The translations under genes and the position numbers were made by a program. From assembly GCF_027891095.1 (NCBI RefSeq), contig NZ_JAQIIO010000001.1, positions 151,001 to 215,000 on the forward strand: a stretch of DNA of 64,000 nucleotides. The letters run 5' to 3'. Shown piece by piece: positions 46,524 through 54,427 of this stretch. The DNA is from Aliiroseovarius salicola (lineage in GTDB: Bacteria > Pseudomonadota > Alphaproteobacteria > Rhodobacterales > Rhodobacteraceae). The notes beneath the pieces were generated by a model that saw only the letters and a program-made list of their open reading frames with translations, ran no database searches and had not been told where the DNA came from. How positions within the stretch are numbered: the stretch's first letter is position 1; every line of letters starts with the position of its first letter.

Positions 46524-46597
46524 TTCCGTCTCCTTACTTGGGTTCGGTTCGGACGCGACTCGGCATGCCACATAAGCCGGGCGCGCATGAAGTGCGG

Positions 46598-46626
46598 CAT
46601 ATAGAAGGGATTCCCTGCCATGGCAA
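46598..46626 (-). promoter_or_regulatory. predicted promoter of rpmI-rplT
   Basis: On the minus strand TTGCCA and TATATG are separated by exactly 17 bp, leaving a leader of about 70 nt before rpmI. Confidence 0.6.
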
Positions 46627-46668
46627 GGGATTTGTTGCACTTGCGTGCATGCCTAACGCCAAAACGTC

Positions 46669-46893
46669 CTAGTTCATAAAGGCTCCGACCACCCGAACAA
46701 ATACGTTCGGCAACTCATTGATCGAATAGCCCTTCGGGTTGCCCCCTATGGCGAAGATAATCAGGCCGCTCCCAACCAAAAAAGAAATCGCCATGACTTT
46801 GGGCGCACGCCTGTCAATCATTGCGTTCAAAAACGCAGGGATGGAAAGTATTAAAATTACCACCCCTGCGACAAGGGATAGATCATGTGTCAT
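46669..46893 (-). CDS. small conserved membrane protein
   Basis: A 74-residue protein with two hydrophobic segments (LSLVAGVVILILSIPAFLNAM and VMAISFLVGSGLIIFAIGG) joined by a basic loop DRRAPK and followed by a short amphipathic C terminus (INELPNVFVRVVGAFMN). Function unknown. AGGA 8 nt before the ATG at 46893 supports it. It follows pyk closely (28 bp) on the same strand and is probably cotranscribed. Confidence 0.75.
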   Translation of the reverse strand: MTHDLSLVAGVVILILSIPAFLNAMIDRRAPKVMAISFLVGSGLIIFAIGGNPKGYSINELPNVFVRVVGAFMN

Positions 46894-46923
46894 CACATTG
46901 TCCTAGGGTAAAATGTGTGACGA

Positions 46924-48372
46924 TTATTCCGTATCTGTGCTGAAAATCAACCTTTCATCACAGGGGGCAACCCGAAGGATGTTTGTGGTACCGGGTACAT
47001 TGAAGGGAACACCGGCAGTCACGACGATCTGATCGCCCTCTTCCGCGAACCCGGCCGTGCGAGCAGCCCGCGCAGCTGAAACGACGGCGGCTTTGAATCG
47101 CTCGACCTCGCCGGGGGTCACAAAGCAATTGGTGCCCCAAGACAAACACAGGCGCCGTGCCGTGCCTTTTAAGGGGGTCAACGCAATGATTGGAACCCGA
47201 GGACGTTCGCGTGAAGTCAGCAGCGCGGTGGTGCCGGATTGCGTAAAACAGCAGATCGCTTTGATGTCAGTGGTTTCTGCAATTTCACGCGCCGCTGCCA
47301 CGATCGCGTCATTCACACCACTGCGCGACGCGACGCGTTGGGCATCTGCCTGCTCACGATATGTGTCGTCATGCTCTACCTCGATTGCCACGGCATTCAT
47401 GGTGGATACGGCTTCTATAGGATAATCCCCAGCCGCACTTTCCGCCGACAACATCACTGCATCAGCACCATCATAAATCGCATTTGCAACGTCGGACACT
47501 TCGGCGCGGGTCGGCATTGGGCTTTCGATCATGCTTTCGAGCATCTGCGTGGCCACAATCACCGGCTTGCCTGCACGGCGACAGTCATTGATCAGACGTT
47601 TTTGGATCGGAGGCACGGCATAGACCGGCAGTTCAACCCCCAGATCGCCTCTTGCGACCATAATGCCATCTGATGCTTTCAGGATTTCACGAAACGCATT
47701 CACAGCGGCGGGCTTTTCGATTTTCGACAAAACCGATGCACGGCCGCCCGCGAGTGCGCGGGCCTCTTCGACATCTTCGGCACGCTGCACAAAACTTAGG
47801 GCCAGCCAGTCGACCCCCAGCTGACAGGCAAATTCGAGATCGGCCTTGTCCTTTTCCGAAAGGGCCGCAAGCGGCAGAACCACATCCGGCACATTCACCC
47901 CTTTGCGGTCGGAAATTGTACCGCCGACTTCAACGATGCAGTTGGCGTGTTCTGCGCTGCAATCTTTCACACGGAGACGTAGTTTGCCATCATTCACGAG
48001 AAGCGTTGATCCGGTTTCAAGCGCGGCAAAAATCTCGGGATGAGGCAGGCAGACACGATGGCTTTCACCCGGCGCATCATCCAGATCAAAGCGAAACTCG
48101 TGTCCCTCTTCGATCTCGGTTGCGCCAGCGGTAAAGACACCGCAGCGTAGTTTCGGCCCCTGAAGGTCAGCTAGAATGGCAATTGGGCGATCAAGATCCT
48201 TTTCCACCTGGCGCACAATTGCATGGCGCGCACGCTGTTCGTCATGGGTGCCGTGCGACATGTTCATACGGAAGACATCAGCGCCCGCTTCGAACAGGGA
48301 CCGGATGGTGTCATAGTCATTTGAAGCAGGGCCAAGGGTGGCAACAATCTTCACGTTCCGTTGGCGTCTCAT
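46924..48372 (-). CDS. pyk: pyruvate kinase
   Basis: A 482-residue glycolytic enzyme that makes ATP and pyruvate from phosphoenolpyruvate and ADP. Seen: NVKIVATLGPAS, RMNMSHG, ADLQGPKLRCG, the catalytic Lys in VLSKIEKPAAV, metal ligands in IMVARGDLGVELP and ATQMLESMIESPMPTRAEVSDVANA (blocks), and a C-terminal allosteric domain. ATG at 48372 with GGAGAAG upstream matches the usual N terminus; ATGs at 48390 and beyond are possible. A LacI-type operator lies 72-85 bp upstream. Confidence 0.95.
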   Translation of the reverse strand: MRRQRNVKIVATLGPASNDYDTIRSLFEAGADVFRMNMSHGTHDEQRARHAIVRQVEKDLDRPIAILADLQGPKLRCGVFTAGATEIEEGHEFRFDLDDAPGESHRVCLPHPEIFAALETGSTLLVNDGKLRLRVKDCSAEHANCIVEVGGTISDRKGVNVPDVVLPLAALSEKDKADLEFACQLGVDWLALSFVQRAEDVEEARALAGGRASVLSKIEKPAAVNAFREILKASDGIMVARGDLGVELPVYAVPPIQKRLINDCRRAGKPVIVATQMLESMIESPMPTRAEVSDVANAIYDGADAVMLSAESAAGDYPIEAVSTMNAVAIEVEHDDTYREQADAQRVASRSGVNDAIVAAAREIAETTDIKAICCFTQSGTTALLTSRERPRVPIIALTPLKGTARRLCLSWGTNCFVTPGEVERFKAAVVSAARAARTAGFAEEGDQIVVTAGVPFNVPGTTNILRVAPCDERLIFSTDTE

Positions 48373-48443
48373 CTGCTTCTCCATATCCATATCGTCTTCG
48401 TTCACCGGTTCTATAGCCATTTTCCGCAGCAAGTGAAATGAAA

Positions 48444-48457
48444 TGTTAGCGCTCACA
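48444..48457 (-). promoter_or_regulatory. LacI-type operator upstream of pyk
   Basis: TGTTAGC-GCTCACA is a 14-bp palindrome with one mismatched pair and the central AGCGCT typical of LacI-family sites. It may be the site of a CceR-like regulator of central carbon metabolism, known from Rhodobacter (recalled). Confidence 0.55.
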
Positions 48458-48563
48458 GAAAAATGTTGCATCAAGGGAACTGGCACTTTTGCTCAGCCTG
48501 CCTTAAATGACTTTGATCGAATGAGATGACATCCGCATGACAGGAATTCATGATGGAGATCCG

Positions 48564-49316
48564 ATGAAAGACCTACTTTTGCACGACGCCTATGAAATCA
48601 TTGGGGAAACGCTGCCCGGGCGCTGGCTGATCAGCTGTGATCATGCGTCGAACCGGGTGCCTGCTTGTGTGAATGGTGGCGATCTGGGCCTGCCGAAAGC
48701 CGACATGGAGCGCCACATTGCCTATGATGTGGGGGCAGAGGGCGTCACCCGGCATTTGTCACGTCTACTGGACAGCCCGGCGATCCTGTCACGATTTTCC
48801 CGTTTGGTGATTGACCCCAATCGCGGCGAAGACGATCCGACCGTAATGATGAAGCTCTATGATGGATCCATCATACCCGCCAACCGCCACGCAGATGCGA
48901 CAGAGCGTGAACGCCGGCTGGCTGCGTTTCATCGTCCCTATCACAAGGCAATGGCTACGCTTCTGGCGAGCCGCAGCGCACCAGTGCTTTTGGCAATGCA
49001 TTCCTACACCCCGCAATTGCAGGGCCGCGAACTGCGCCCGTGGCACATTGCCGTACTGCACGACAAAGACAGCCGGGTGGCCACGCCGCTTCTTGAGCGG
49101 CTGGAAGCAGAGGGCGAATGGTGTGTCGGCGAAAACGAGCCCTATGGCGGGCACCTAGACGGGGACAGCATCGACCGGCAAGCGTTGGGTCTGGGCATTC
49201 CAAATGTGCTGATCGAAATCCGCAATGACCTGATTGAGACCGAAGCGCAGCAAGTGTGGTGGGCGGAACGATTGGCACCGATACTGACCGAGGTATTGGT
49301 GGAGAACGGGCTCTAG
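48564..49316 (+). CDS. N-formylglutamate amidohydrolase family protein
   Basis: A 250-residue protein of the FGase family. Characteristic blocks: WLISCDHASNRVPAC, DVGAEGVTRHLSRLLDSPAILSRFSRLVIDPNR (in parts), AFHRPYHKAM, LLAMHSYTPQLQG and VLIEIRNDLI. The family includes the last enzyme of one histidine degradation route, but many members in this clade lie outside hut operons, as here, and act on unknown N-acyl amino acids. GGAGA 5 nt before ATG 48564 favours this start over 48537. It is divergent from pyk. Confidence 0.87.
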   Translation: MKDLLLHDAYEIIGETLPGRWLISCDHASNRVPACVNGGDLGLPKADMERHIAYDVGAEGVTRHLSRLLDSPAILSRFSRLVIDPNRGEDDPTVMMKLYDGSIIPANRHADATERERRLAAFHRPYHKAMATLLASRSAPVLLAMHSYTPQLQGRELRPWHIAVLHDKDSRVATPLLERLEAEGEWCVGENEPYGGHLDGDSIDRQALGLGIPNVLIEIRNDLIETEAQQVWWAERLAPILTEVLVENGL

Positions 49317-49330
49317 GGGCGTTGCCACTA

Positions 49331-49374
49331 GGCCTTCGGCCTCACCCCAAGGTATTTTGGGCAAGAAAAAAGGA
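49331..49374 (+). promoter_or_regulatory. recurring 3' element, copy C
   Basis: GGCCTTCGGCC is followed by CACCCCAAGGTATTTTGGG and a GCAAGAAAAAAGGAA tail. It begins 14 bp after the amidohydrolase stop; the purine tail serves as, or overlaps, the ribosome binding site of the next gene. Confidence 0.55.
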
Positions 49375-49383
49375 ACCTGCGGA

Positions 49384-49716
49384 ATGCCACATGTGAGGAT
49401 TGAACATGCCGGAACGGCGGTGGATCAGCAGAAGGTCTGCGAGGCGGTGTTCGATGCATTGGCGGCACATAAAGCGATCCCCCATCCAGAGAGCTTGAAA
49501 GTACGTGCCCTACCCTGTGACGCCTATCGCATTGGCACCGAGCCGGCCAGTTTTGCCCATGCACATCTCACGCTGCTGCCAGGTCGTTCAGATGAGGTGA
49601 AAACCGAGTTGGCCCGATTGATCCTGACCGTGATGCGCAGACATTTGCCTGAGGTGGGCAGTCTTTCTGTTGACGTTGCAGATCTCAGCTCATCCTATGT
49701 GAAAGACGTTTTGTAA
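49384..49716 (+). CDS. 5-carboxymethyl-2-hydroxymuconate isomerase family protein
   Basis: A 110-residue tautomerase-superfamily protein of the CHMI/HpaF type. MPHVRIEHAG provides the N-terminal Pro that acts as general base after Met removal; AHAHLTLLPGRSDEVKTEL and the C-terminal LSVDVADL match the family. CHMI acts in homoprotocatechuate degradation, but no other gene of that pathway is here, so the true substrate is uncertain. Starting at 49384 rather than the earlier in-frame ATG keeps Pro at position 2. Confidence 0.82.
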   Translation: MPHVRIEHAGTAVDQQKVCEAVFDALAAHKAIPHPESLKVRALPCDAYRIGTEPASFAHAHLTLLPGRSDEVKTELARLILTVMRRHLPEVGSLSVDVADLSSSYVKDVL

Positions 49717-49728
49717 TTGGAGCCCATG

Positions 49729-50046
49729 ATGGACAACCAGACCCGTATTGAACTGGAAGCTGCTGCATTTCGCGCCCTGCGCGAACACCTGATGGAAAAG
49801 CGCACCGATGTACAGAACATCGACATGATGAACCTGACGGGCTTTTGTCGCAACTGCCTGTCGCGCTGGTATCAAGAAGCCGCCAACGAGCGCGGCATCG
49901 AGATGGACAAAACGCAAGCGCGCGAGATTTTCTATGGCATGAGCATGGATGAGTGGAAGGCCAATTATCAGACGGATGCCAGCCCCGACAAACAGGCTGA
50001 ATTCAAGGTCGCGTTTGCTGAGAACGTGGGCGAAGCAAAAGAGTAA
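49729..50046 (+). CDS. DUF1244 family protein
   Basis: A 105-residue helical protein. The family signature VQNIDMMNLTGFCRNCLSRWYQEAANERG is complete, with a CxxC pair in FCRNC, followed by AREIFYGMSMDEWKANYQ. Structures exist for the family, but the function is unknown; the pattern resembles a small regulatory or metal-binding module. ATG 49729 with GGAG 6 nt upstream is preferred over 49726 and the TTG at 49717. It lies 12 bp after the isomerase-like gene. Confidence 0.87.
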   Translation: MDNQTRIELEAAAFRALREHLMEKRTDVQNIDMMNLTGFCRNCLSRWYQEAANERGIEMDKTQAREIFYGMSMDEWKANYQTDASPDKQAEFKVAFAENVGEAKE

Positions 50047-50052
50047 CGGCGC

Positions 50053-50505
50053 GTGACCCGCACTCTCCTGATTCTTTTGGGTGTCTCTTGCACCCTCACT
50101 TTAGCAGGGTTCATGTATCACCCCGCATTGGGCGTATTCATGCTGGGAGGTATGGTGCTGCTGGGTATGTCGATCTGGAATGGCGGGCAGAAGATGCTGG
50201 CGCTCCATCGCGCGCGCGTGGGTGAGGATTTCGCGACATTCCTTGCGGCCCTGCCCAACGCGGACGCCGAAGTGGCGCGTGCAGTCTATGATGAGGTGCA
50301 GGCCACCTGCTCCTCCCCCAATCACCCGTTGCCACTGCGCCCAAGCGACCATGTGATCGACGATCTGATGCTGGATCTTGAAGAGCTGTTTTCCGAGGTT
50401 TTACCCCGGATCATCACCCGGACCGGGCGGGGATCACCAGAGGGGCTCACGGATCTGACGGTTGGAGGGATTGTCGGGCATGTGAGCGACACATATACCT
50501 TATAA
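50053..50505 (+). CDS. hypothetical protein with two N-terminal membrane segments
   Basis: A 150-residue protein starting with GTG at 50053, 6 bp after the DUF1244 stop. Two hydrophobic segments (TLLILLGVSCTLTLAGFMY and GVFMLGGMVLLGMSIW) precede a soluble C-terminal part of about 100 residues, acidic and helical in the LMLDLEELFSEVLPRI region. No recognised domain. Tight spacing suggests it is the last gene of the 48.6-50.5 kb run. Confidence 0.7.
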   Translation: MTRTLLILLGVSCTLTLAGFMYHPALGVFMLGGMVLLGMSIWNGGQKMLALHRARVGEDFATFLAALPNADAEVARAVYDEVQATCSSPNHPLPLRPSDHVIDDLMLDLEELFSEVLPRIITRTGRGSPEGLTDLTVGGIVGHVSDTYTL

Positions 50506-50600
50506 CCACTGGAAAACGCGCCCATAACAGCGGCAAGGCGAGCACCGTGCCCAATCGCAGGGCAAAGTGTCATGGTCTGGACATCGTTGGATGTGACACC

Positions 50601-50627
50601 AAAAAACCCCGCACCTCGCGGTACGGG
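50601..50627 (-). terminator. rho-independent terminator of the D-amino acid transaminase gene
   Basis: On the minus strand CCCGTACC-GCGA-GGTGCGGG (one T-G pair) is followed by six T, 28 bp after the stop. Confidence 0.88.
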
Positions 50628-50654
50628 ATTTCATCTTTTGATTGAGCTACCGGA

Positions 50655-51509
50655 TCACTCTGCCTTTTTCAGGCTTTCTTCCAGATAGATCTCACGCAGG
50701 CGGGTCATGACCGGGCCGGGCTGGCCGTCACCAAGCTGCACGCCATCAATCTCAACTACCGGCATCACAAAGGCCGAAGCCGAGGTGAAGAAGGCTTCGT
50801 CAGCCTCTTGCGCCTCTTCAATAGTAAAGTTGCGCTCTTCCACTTCCATCTGCGCCTCGCGGGCAAAGCGCAGTACAGCAGCGCGGGTGATGCCGTGCAG
50901 GATATCGTTCGACAGGGCGCGGGTGATAATTTTGCCGCCTTTGACGATATAGGCGTTATTCGAGGTGCCCTCAGTCACAAAGCCATCTTCCACCAGCCAC
51001 GCATCATCTGCCCCAGCGGCCTTCGCCATCATCTTGCCCATGGACGGGTACAACAGCTGCACGGTTTTAATGTCACGACGGCCCCAGCGGATATCCTCAA
51101 CCGAGATCACCTTGATCGGTTTTACCGTTTCGGCCAGTCCCGGCTTGTTCTGAGTGAATAGCACCACAGTCGGCTTCACTTTGTCCGTATCAGGGAAAAC
51201 GAAGTCACGGTCACTGTCGGCCCCGCGTGAGATCTGCAAATAGACTAGACCTTCGTCGATACCGTTTTCCTTCACCAGATTACGGTGCACCTCAAGCAGG
51301 TCTTCTTTCGAGATCGGGCTCTCGATGCCCAGCTCATTCAACGAGCGTTCCAAACGCACCGCGTGGCCGTCAAAATCAATCAGCTTACCGCCCAGAACCG
51401 AGGTCACCTCATAAACCGCATCGGCAAAAAGGAACCCACGGTCAAAGATCGAAACGCTGGCCTCGGTCTCAGGCAGGTATTCGCCATTCACATAAACGGT
51501 TCGGGTCAT
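50655..51509 (-). CDS. dat: D-amino-acid transaminase
   Basis: A 284-residue fold-type IV PLP enzyme. Seen: VYVNGEYLPETEASVSIFDRGFLFADAVYEV, the PLP Lys in RRDIKTVQLLYPSM, and VEDGFVTEGTSNNAYIV. The pattern is that of D-alanine aminotransferase rather than branched-chain transaminase (BCAT) or aminodeoxychorismate lyase. It moves amino groups among D-Ala, D-Glu and D-Asp. GAGGAGA before ATG 51509 fixes the start. It lies divergent from the YdcZ-type gene and near dgcA-dgcN, forming a D-amino-acid block. Confidence 0.9.
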   Translation of the reverse strand: MTRTVYVNGEYLPETEASVSIFDRGFLFADAVYEVTSVLGGKLIDFDGHAVRLERSLNELGIESPISKEDLLEVHRNLVKENGIDEGLVYLQISRGADSDRDFVFPDTDKVKPTVVLFTQNKPGLAETVKPIKVISVEDIRWGRRDIKTVQLLYPSMGKMMAKAAGADDAWLVEDGFVTEGTSNNAYIVKGGKIITRALSNDILHGITRAAVLRFAREAQMEVEERNFTIEEAQEADEAFFTSASAFVMPVVEIDGVQLGDGQPGPVMTRLREIYLEESLKKAE

Positions 51510-51628
51510 ATCGGTCTCCTCATTGGAACGCCGCGTCACGAATTTTCATGGTGGACTGACGGGCGAGATGTTGCTGTCTTGGCTGTTGAGAACGGCCTAA
51601 CGGATGATGTCACGAAGGGGAAGCCAAA

Positions 51629-52075
51629 ATGCCTGCCACTCAATCTGCACTGATCATGCTTGTGGCCGGAATCGGCATTCCGGTGCTTGCGGCCTTGAAC
51701 GCTGCATTGGGACAACGGATGGGATCGCCTGTTGCTGCAGGTATGATCCTGTTTCTGGTGGCGCTGATGGTGACCTGCGTCGCGTTCCTGTTCTCGGGCA
51801 GCTCGCTCAAGGGAGCGATCGGTGCGCCGCCACATCTGTTTCTGGCAGGGTGCCTTGTGGCGTTTTATGTGCTGACCATCACTTGGGTCGCACCCACCTT
51901 CGGCGTCGGCAACGCGGTGTTCTTTGTCCTCATAGGCCAGCTGATCTCGGCGGCAATCATCGACCATTTCGGAGTGTTTGGTGCCACGCAGCACCCATTG
52001 ACGTTGGCTAGAGCGAGCGGAATTGCCGTGATGGGTGCGGGCGTATTCCTGACCCAGATTGCCGGGCGCGGCTGA
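51629..52075 (+). CDS. DMT-superfamily membrane protein, YdcZ/DUF606 type
   Basis: A 148-residue protein with five hydrophobic segments. It begins LIMLVAGIGIPVLAALNAALGQRMGSPVAA and includes FYVLTITWVAPTFGVGNAVFFVLIGQLISAAIIDHFGVFG (in blocks), the DUF606 pattern. Such half-size EamA-like proteins probably dimerise to form an exporter or facilitator; substrates are unknown. The conserved NAALG and GQLISA segments match both halves of larger members. GAAGGGGAA upstream supports the start. It faces dgcA convergently. Confidence 0.87.
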   Translation: MPATQSALIMLVAGIGIPVLAALNAALGQRMGSPVAAGMILFLVALMVTCVAFLFSGSSLKGAIGAPPHLFLAGCLVAFYVLTITWVAPTFGVGNAVFFVLIGQLISAAIIDHFGVFGATQHPLTLARASGIAVMGAGVFLTQIAGRG

Positions 52076-52090
52076 TAACAGCCTCACGTT

Positions 52091-53056
52091 TCAGCCCCAA
52101 AGGTCTGAGGATGGCGGATGCACACCCTTTTCATCAAACAAAAGCGGCGCGTCGCGATCTTCTGCCAGTAATAGCGGCCCATCCAGATCGGTCACCACCG
52201 AGCCCTGCGCCACCAGAACAGCAGGTGCCATCGCCAGCGACGAGCCCACCATACAGCCGGTCATCACCTCATAGCCTTCCGCAATCGCCGCTTCGCGCAA
52301 ACGAAGCGCCTCGGTCAGGCCACCAGTCTTATCGAGCTTGATGTTCACCACGTCATATTTGCCCCTAAGCTTTGGCAGGCTGGTCCGGTCATGACAGCTC
52401 TCATCAGCACAAACCGGCACCGGGCGATCCATGCCAATCAGTGCGTCATCCTCACCAGCGGGCAGAGGCTGTTCTACCAACCCAACGCCCAAGCGCACCA
52501 GATGCGGGGCAAGATCGGTATAAACCTCTGCCGACCAACCCTCATTTGCATCCACAATAATCCGCGAATTCGGAGCCCCAGCCCGCACCGCTTCCAAACG
52601 TGGCATGTCATCCGGCGTACCAAGCTTGATCTTCAACAGCGGACGGTAGGCGTTTTTTACCGCCTGCGCCTGCATCTCGTCAGGCTCCGCCAAAGACAAG
52701 GTATAGGCAGTGATCTCTGGCTTCGGTGCAGCCAGCCCAGCCAGCTCCCAAACCCGCTTTCCAGCACGTTTCGCCTCAAGATCCCACAGCGCACAATCCA
52801 CCGCATTGCGCGCTGCCCCTGCTGGCAACAGATCGTAAAGCCCCTCACGGGTCACATCACCCGGCAAGCCCATGATCTCATCCGTCACACTCTCCAGCGT
52901 TTCACCGTAACGCGCATAAGGGACACATTCGCCCCAACCTTGATACTCGCCATCACGCACGCGAACGGTCAGCACTTTTGCTTCGGTCCTCGATCCGCGC
53001 GAAATGGTGAACACCTGCGCCAGCTTGAACACATCGGGCGTAACAGAGATTTCCAA
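52091..53056 (-). CDS. dgcA: N-acetyl-D-glutamate racemase DgcA (enolase superfamily)
   Basis: A 321-residue MLE/dipeptide-epimerase-type enolase superfamily enzyme. Catalytic set: Lys in LLKIKLGTP, metal ligands Asp, Glu and Asp in IIVDANEGW, LVEQPLP and VCADESCH, and the second Lys in DVVNIKLDKTGG. Sequence and linkage to a DUF1611 gene point to DgcA of the D-glutamate pathway described in marine bacteria, rather than an Ala-Glu epimerase. The start is TTG at 53056 with AGAGGA 7 nt upstream; no ATG is available. It is downstream of dgcN. Confidence 0.88.
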   Translation of the reverse strand: MEISVTPDVFKLAQVFTISRGSRTEAKVLTVRVRDGEYQGWGECVPYARYGETLESVTDEIMGLPGDVTREGLYDLLPAGAARNAVDCALWDLEAKRAGKRVWELAGLAAPKPEITAYTLSLAEPDEMQAQAVKNAYRPLLKIKLGTPDDMPRLEAVRAGAPNSRIIVDANEGWSAEVYTDLAPHLVRLGVGLVEQPLPAGEDDALIGMDRPVPVCADESCHDRTSLPKLRGKYDVVNIKLDKTGGLTEALRLREAAIAEGYEVMTGCMVGSSLAMAPAVLVAQGSVVTDLDGPLLLAEDRDAPLLFDEKGVHPPSSDLWG

Positions 53057-53059
53057 GCG

Positions 53060-53118
53060 CCAATCCTCTTCTTCTGACCTGAAATATCCTAGGGGGTCTG
53101 GGGGACAACGTCCCCCAG
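53060..53118 (-). promoter_or_regulatory. dgcN-dgcA intergenic hairpin with recurring element, copy D
   Basis: On the minus strand a 9-bp stem CTGGGGGAC-GTT-GTCCCCCAG (53098-53118) is followed by AGGATATTTCAGGTCAGAAG and AAGAGGA, whose end is the dgcA ribosome binding site. Confidence 0.65.
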
Positions 53119-53139
53119 CTTCACATCTTCACGGAGCTA

Positions 53140-54141
53140 TCAGATTACCGCCAGAGCTTCCACCAGCTTACCCGCGCCAAATCGGAACGGGTCAGTGGCC
53201 GGGATGCCCATATCCTCTTCGATCTGCGCCAGATAAGACGTGGCATCCCCTTCGGACATATGTTGCGTATTCACCGACACACCAATCACCTGACAGGCCG
53301 GGTTTGCCACTTTAGCCAGCGCCAACGCTGTGTCGCGCAACACTTCAAGTGAGGGCTGCTGATAATCCGGTAGACCACGCATATGCTCACGGGTCGGTTC
53401 ATGCGACAGGATCAGCGCATCCGGTTGACCACCATGAATTAGCGCCATCGTCACACCCGAATAGGACACGTGGAACAGCGAGCCCTGCCCTTCGATCAGA
53501 TCCCAGTGATCTTCATCATTGTCCGGGGTGATATATTCCACCGAGCCTGCCATGAAATCGGCAATCACCGCATCCAGCGGCACGCCGTCACCGGTGATCA
53601 GAATACCGGTCTGACCAGTGGCGCGGAAGGTCGATTTCATGCCGCGCTCGCGCATTTCTTTGTCCATCGCAAGGGCGGTGTACATTTTTCCAACCGAGCA
53701 ATCAGTACCTACGGCCAGACAACGTTTGCCGGTGCGTTTCTTGCCATTGGCAATCGGGTATTCAACTTCCGGGATGCGCACGTCGTGCAATTCCTGCCCG
53801 GTCGCCTCGGCCACGGCCACCAGATCGGGCTCGTCTTTCAGAAGGTTGTGCAGGCCCGAAGCCAGGTCGAATCCCTCTTCCAGCGCCATGACCAGAACTT
53901 TTTTCCACTCTTGCGAAATCACACCACCACGGTTGGCCACGCCGATCACCAGCGTTTTTGCTCCAGCGTCCTTGGCCTCTTGCAGGGTCATATCTGCAAG
54001 CCCCAGATCAGCCTTGCAGCCGTCCATGCGATATTGGCCTACGGCGTTTTCCGGGCGCCAGTCTTTGATACCCTGCGCCACTTTTGCAGCGAGCTGATCG
54101 GGCGCGTCGCCCAAGAACAGAAGATACGGTGTCTTGATCAT
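53140..54141 (-). CDS. dgcN: D-glutamate N-acetyltransferase DgcN (DUF1611)
   Basis: A 333-residue protein of the DUF1611 family with an N-terminal Rossmann-like domain (LVIGVANRGGVIS) and a P-loop-like GTDCSVGKMYTALAMDKEM. The C-terminal half has GQGSLFHVSYSGVTMALIHGGQPDALILSHEP (in blocks) typical of the family. In marine bacteria DgcN was reported to acetylate D-glutamate, and DgcA then racemises the product to N-acetyl-L-glutamate (recalled). GAGGAAAGG upstream supports ATG 54141. First gene of dgcN-dgcA. Confidence 0.87.
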   Translation of the reverse strand: MIKTPYLLFLGDAPDQLAAKVAQGIKDWRPENAVGQYRMDGCKADLGLADMTLQEAKDAGAKTLVIGVANRGGVISQEWKKVLVMALEEGFDLASGLHNLLKDEPDLVAVAEATGQELHDVRIPEVEYPIANGKKRTGKRCLAVGTDCSVGKMYTALAMDKEMRERGMKSTFRATGQTGILITGDGVPLDAVIADFMAGSVEYITPDNDEDHWDLIEGQGSLFHVSYSGVTMALIHGGQPDALILSHEPTREHMRGLPDYQQPSLEVLRDTALALAKVANPACQVIGVSVNTQHMSEGDATSYLAQIEEDMGIPATDPFRFGAGKLVEALAVI

Positions 54142-54202
54142 GGCCTAGGCCCTTTCCTCTTTGCGGTGTTAAGTATTTCCCGAAGGTCATTTTCACGATT
54201 TA

Positions 54203-54288
54203 TTGGTGCATTTTCTTGCAAAGGCTCATGAAAATACGACAATTGCACAAGATACTCCGTCATTCAGGCTGTTTGGTGCAATATTCTT
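54203..54288. promoter_or_regulatory. duplicated TTGGTGCA element in the dgcN/mcl1 divergent region
   Basis: TTGGTGCATTTTCTT at 54203-54217 is nearly repeated as TTGGTGCAATATTCTT at 54273-54288, 70 bp apart. The rest of this 286-bp divergent region holds AT-rich promoter sequence and no gene. AGAGGTGACGC precedes the mcl1 ATG. Confidence 0.45.
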
Positions 54289-54427
54289 TCGTGGATTTAA
54301 TGGCTGGGAGGGAAGTTGCCGCCTTGCGGCATTTATGCTGCATGAGCAAAATAGACTTGCCTTCACGCGCGCAATTTCATAACGATTACGCCAAGAAAAT
54401 CGCAACTTCATTGCTTAGAGGTGACGC

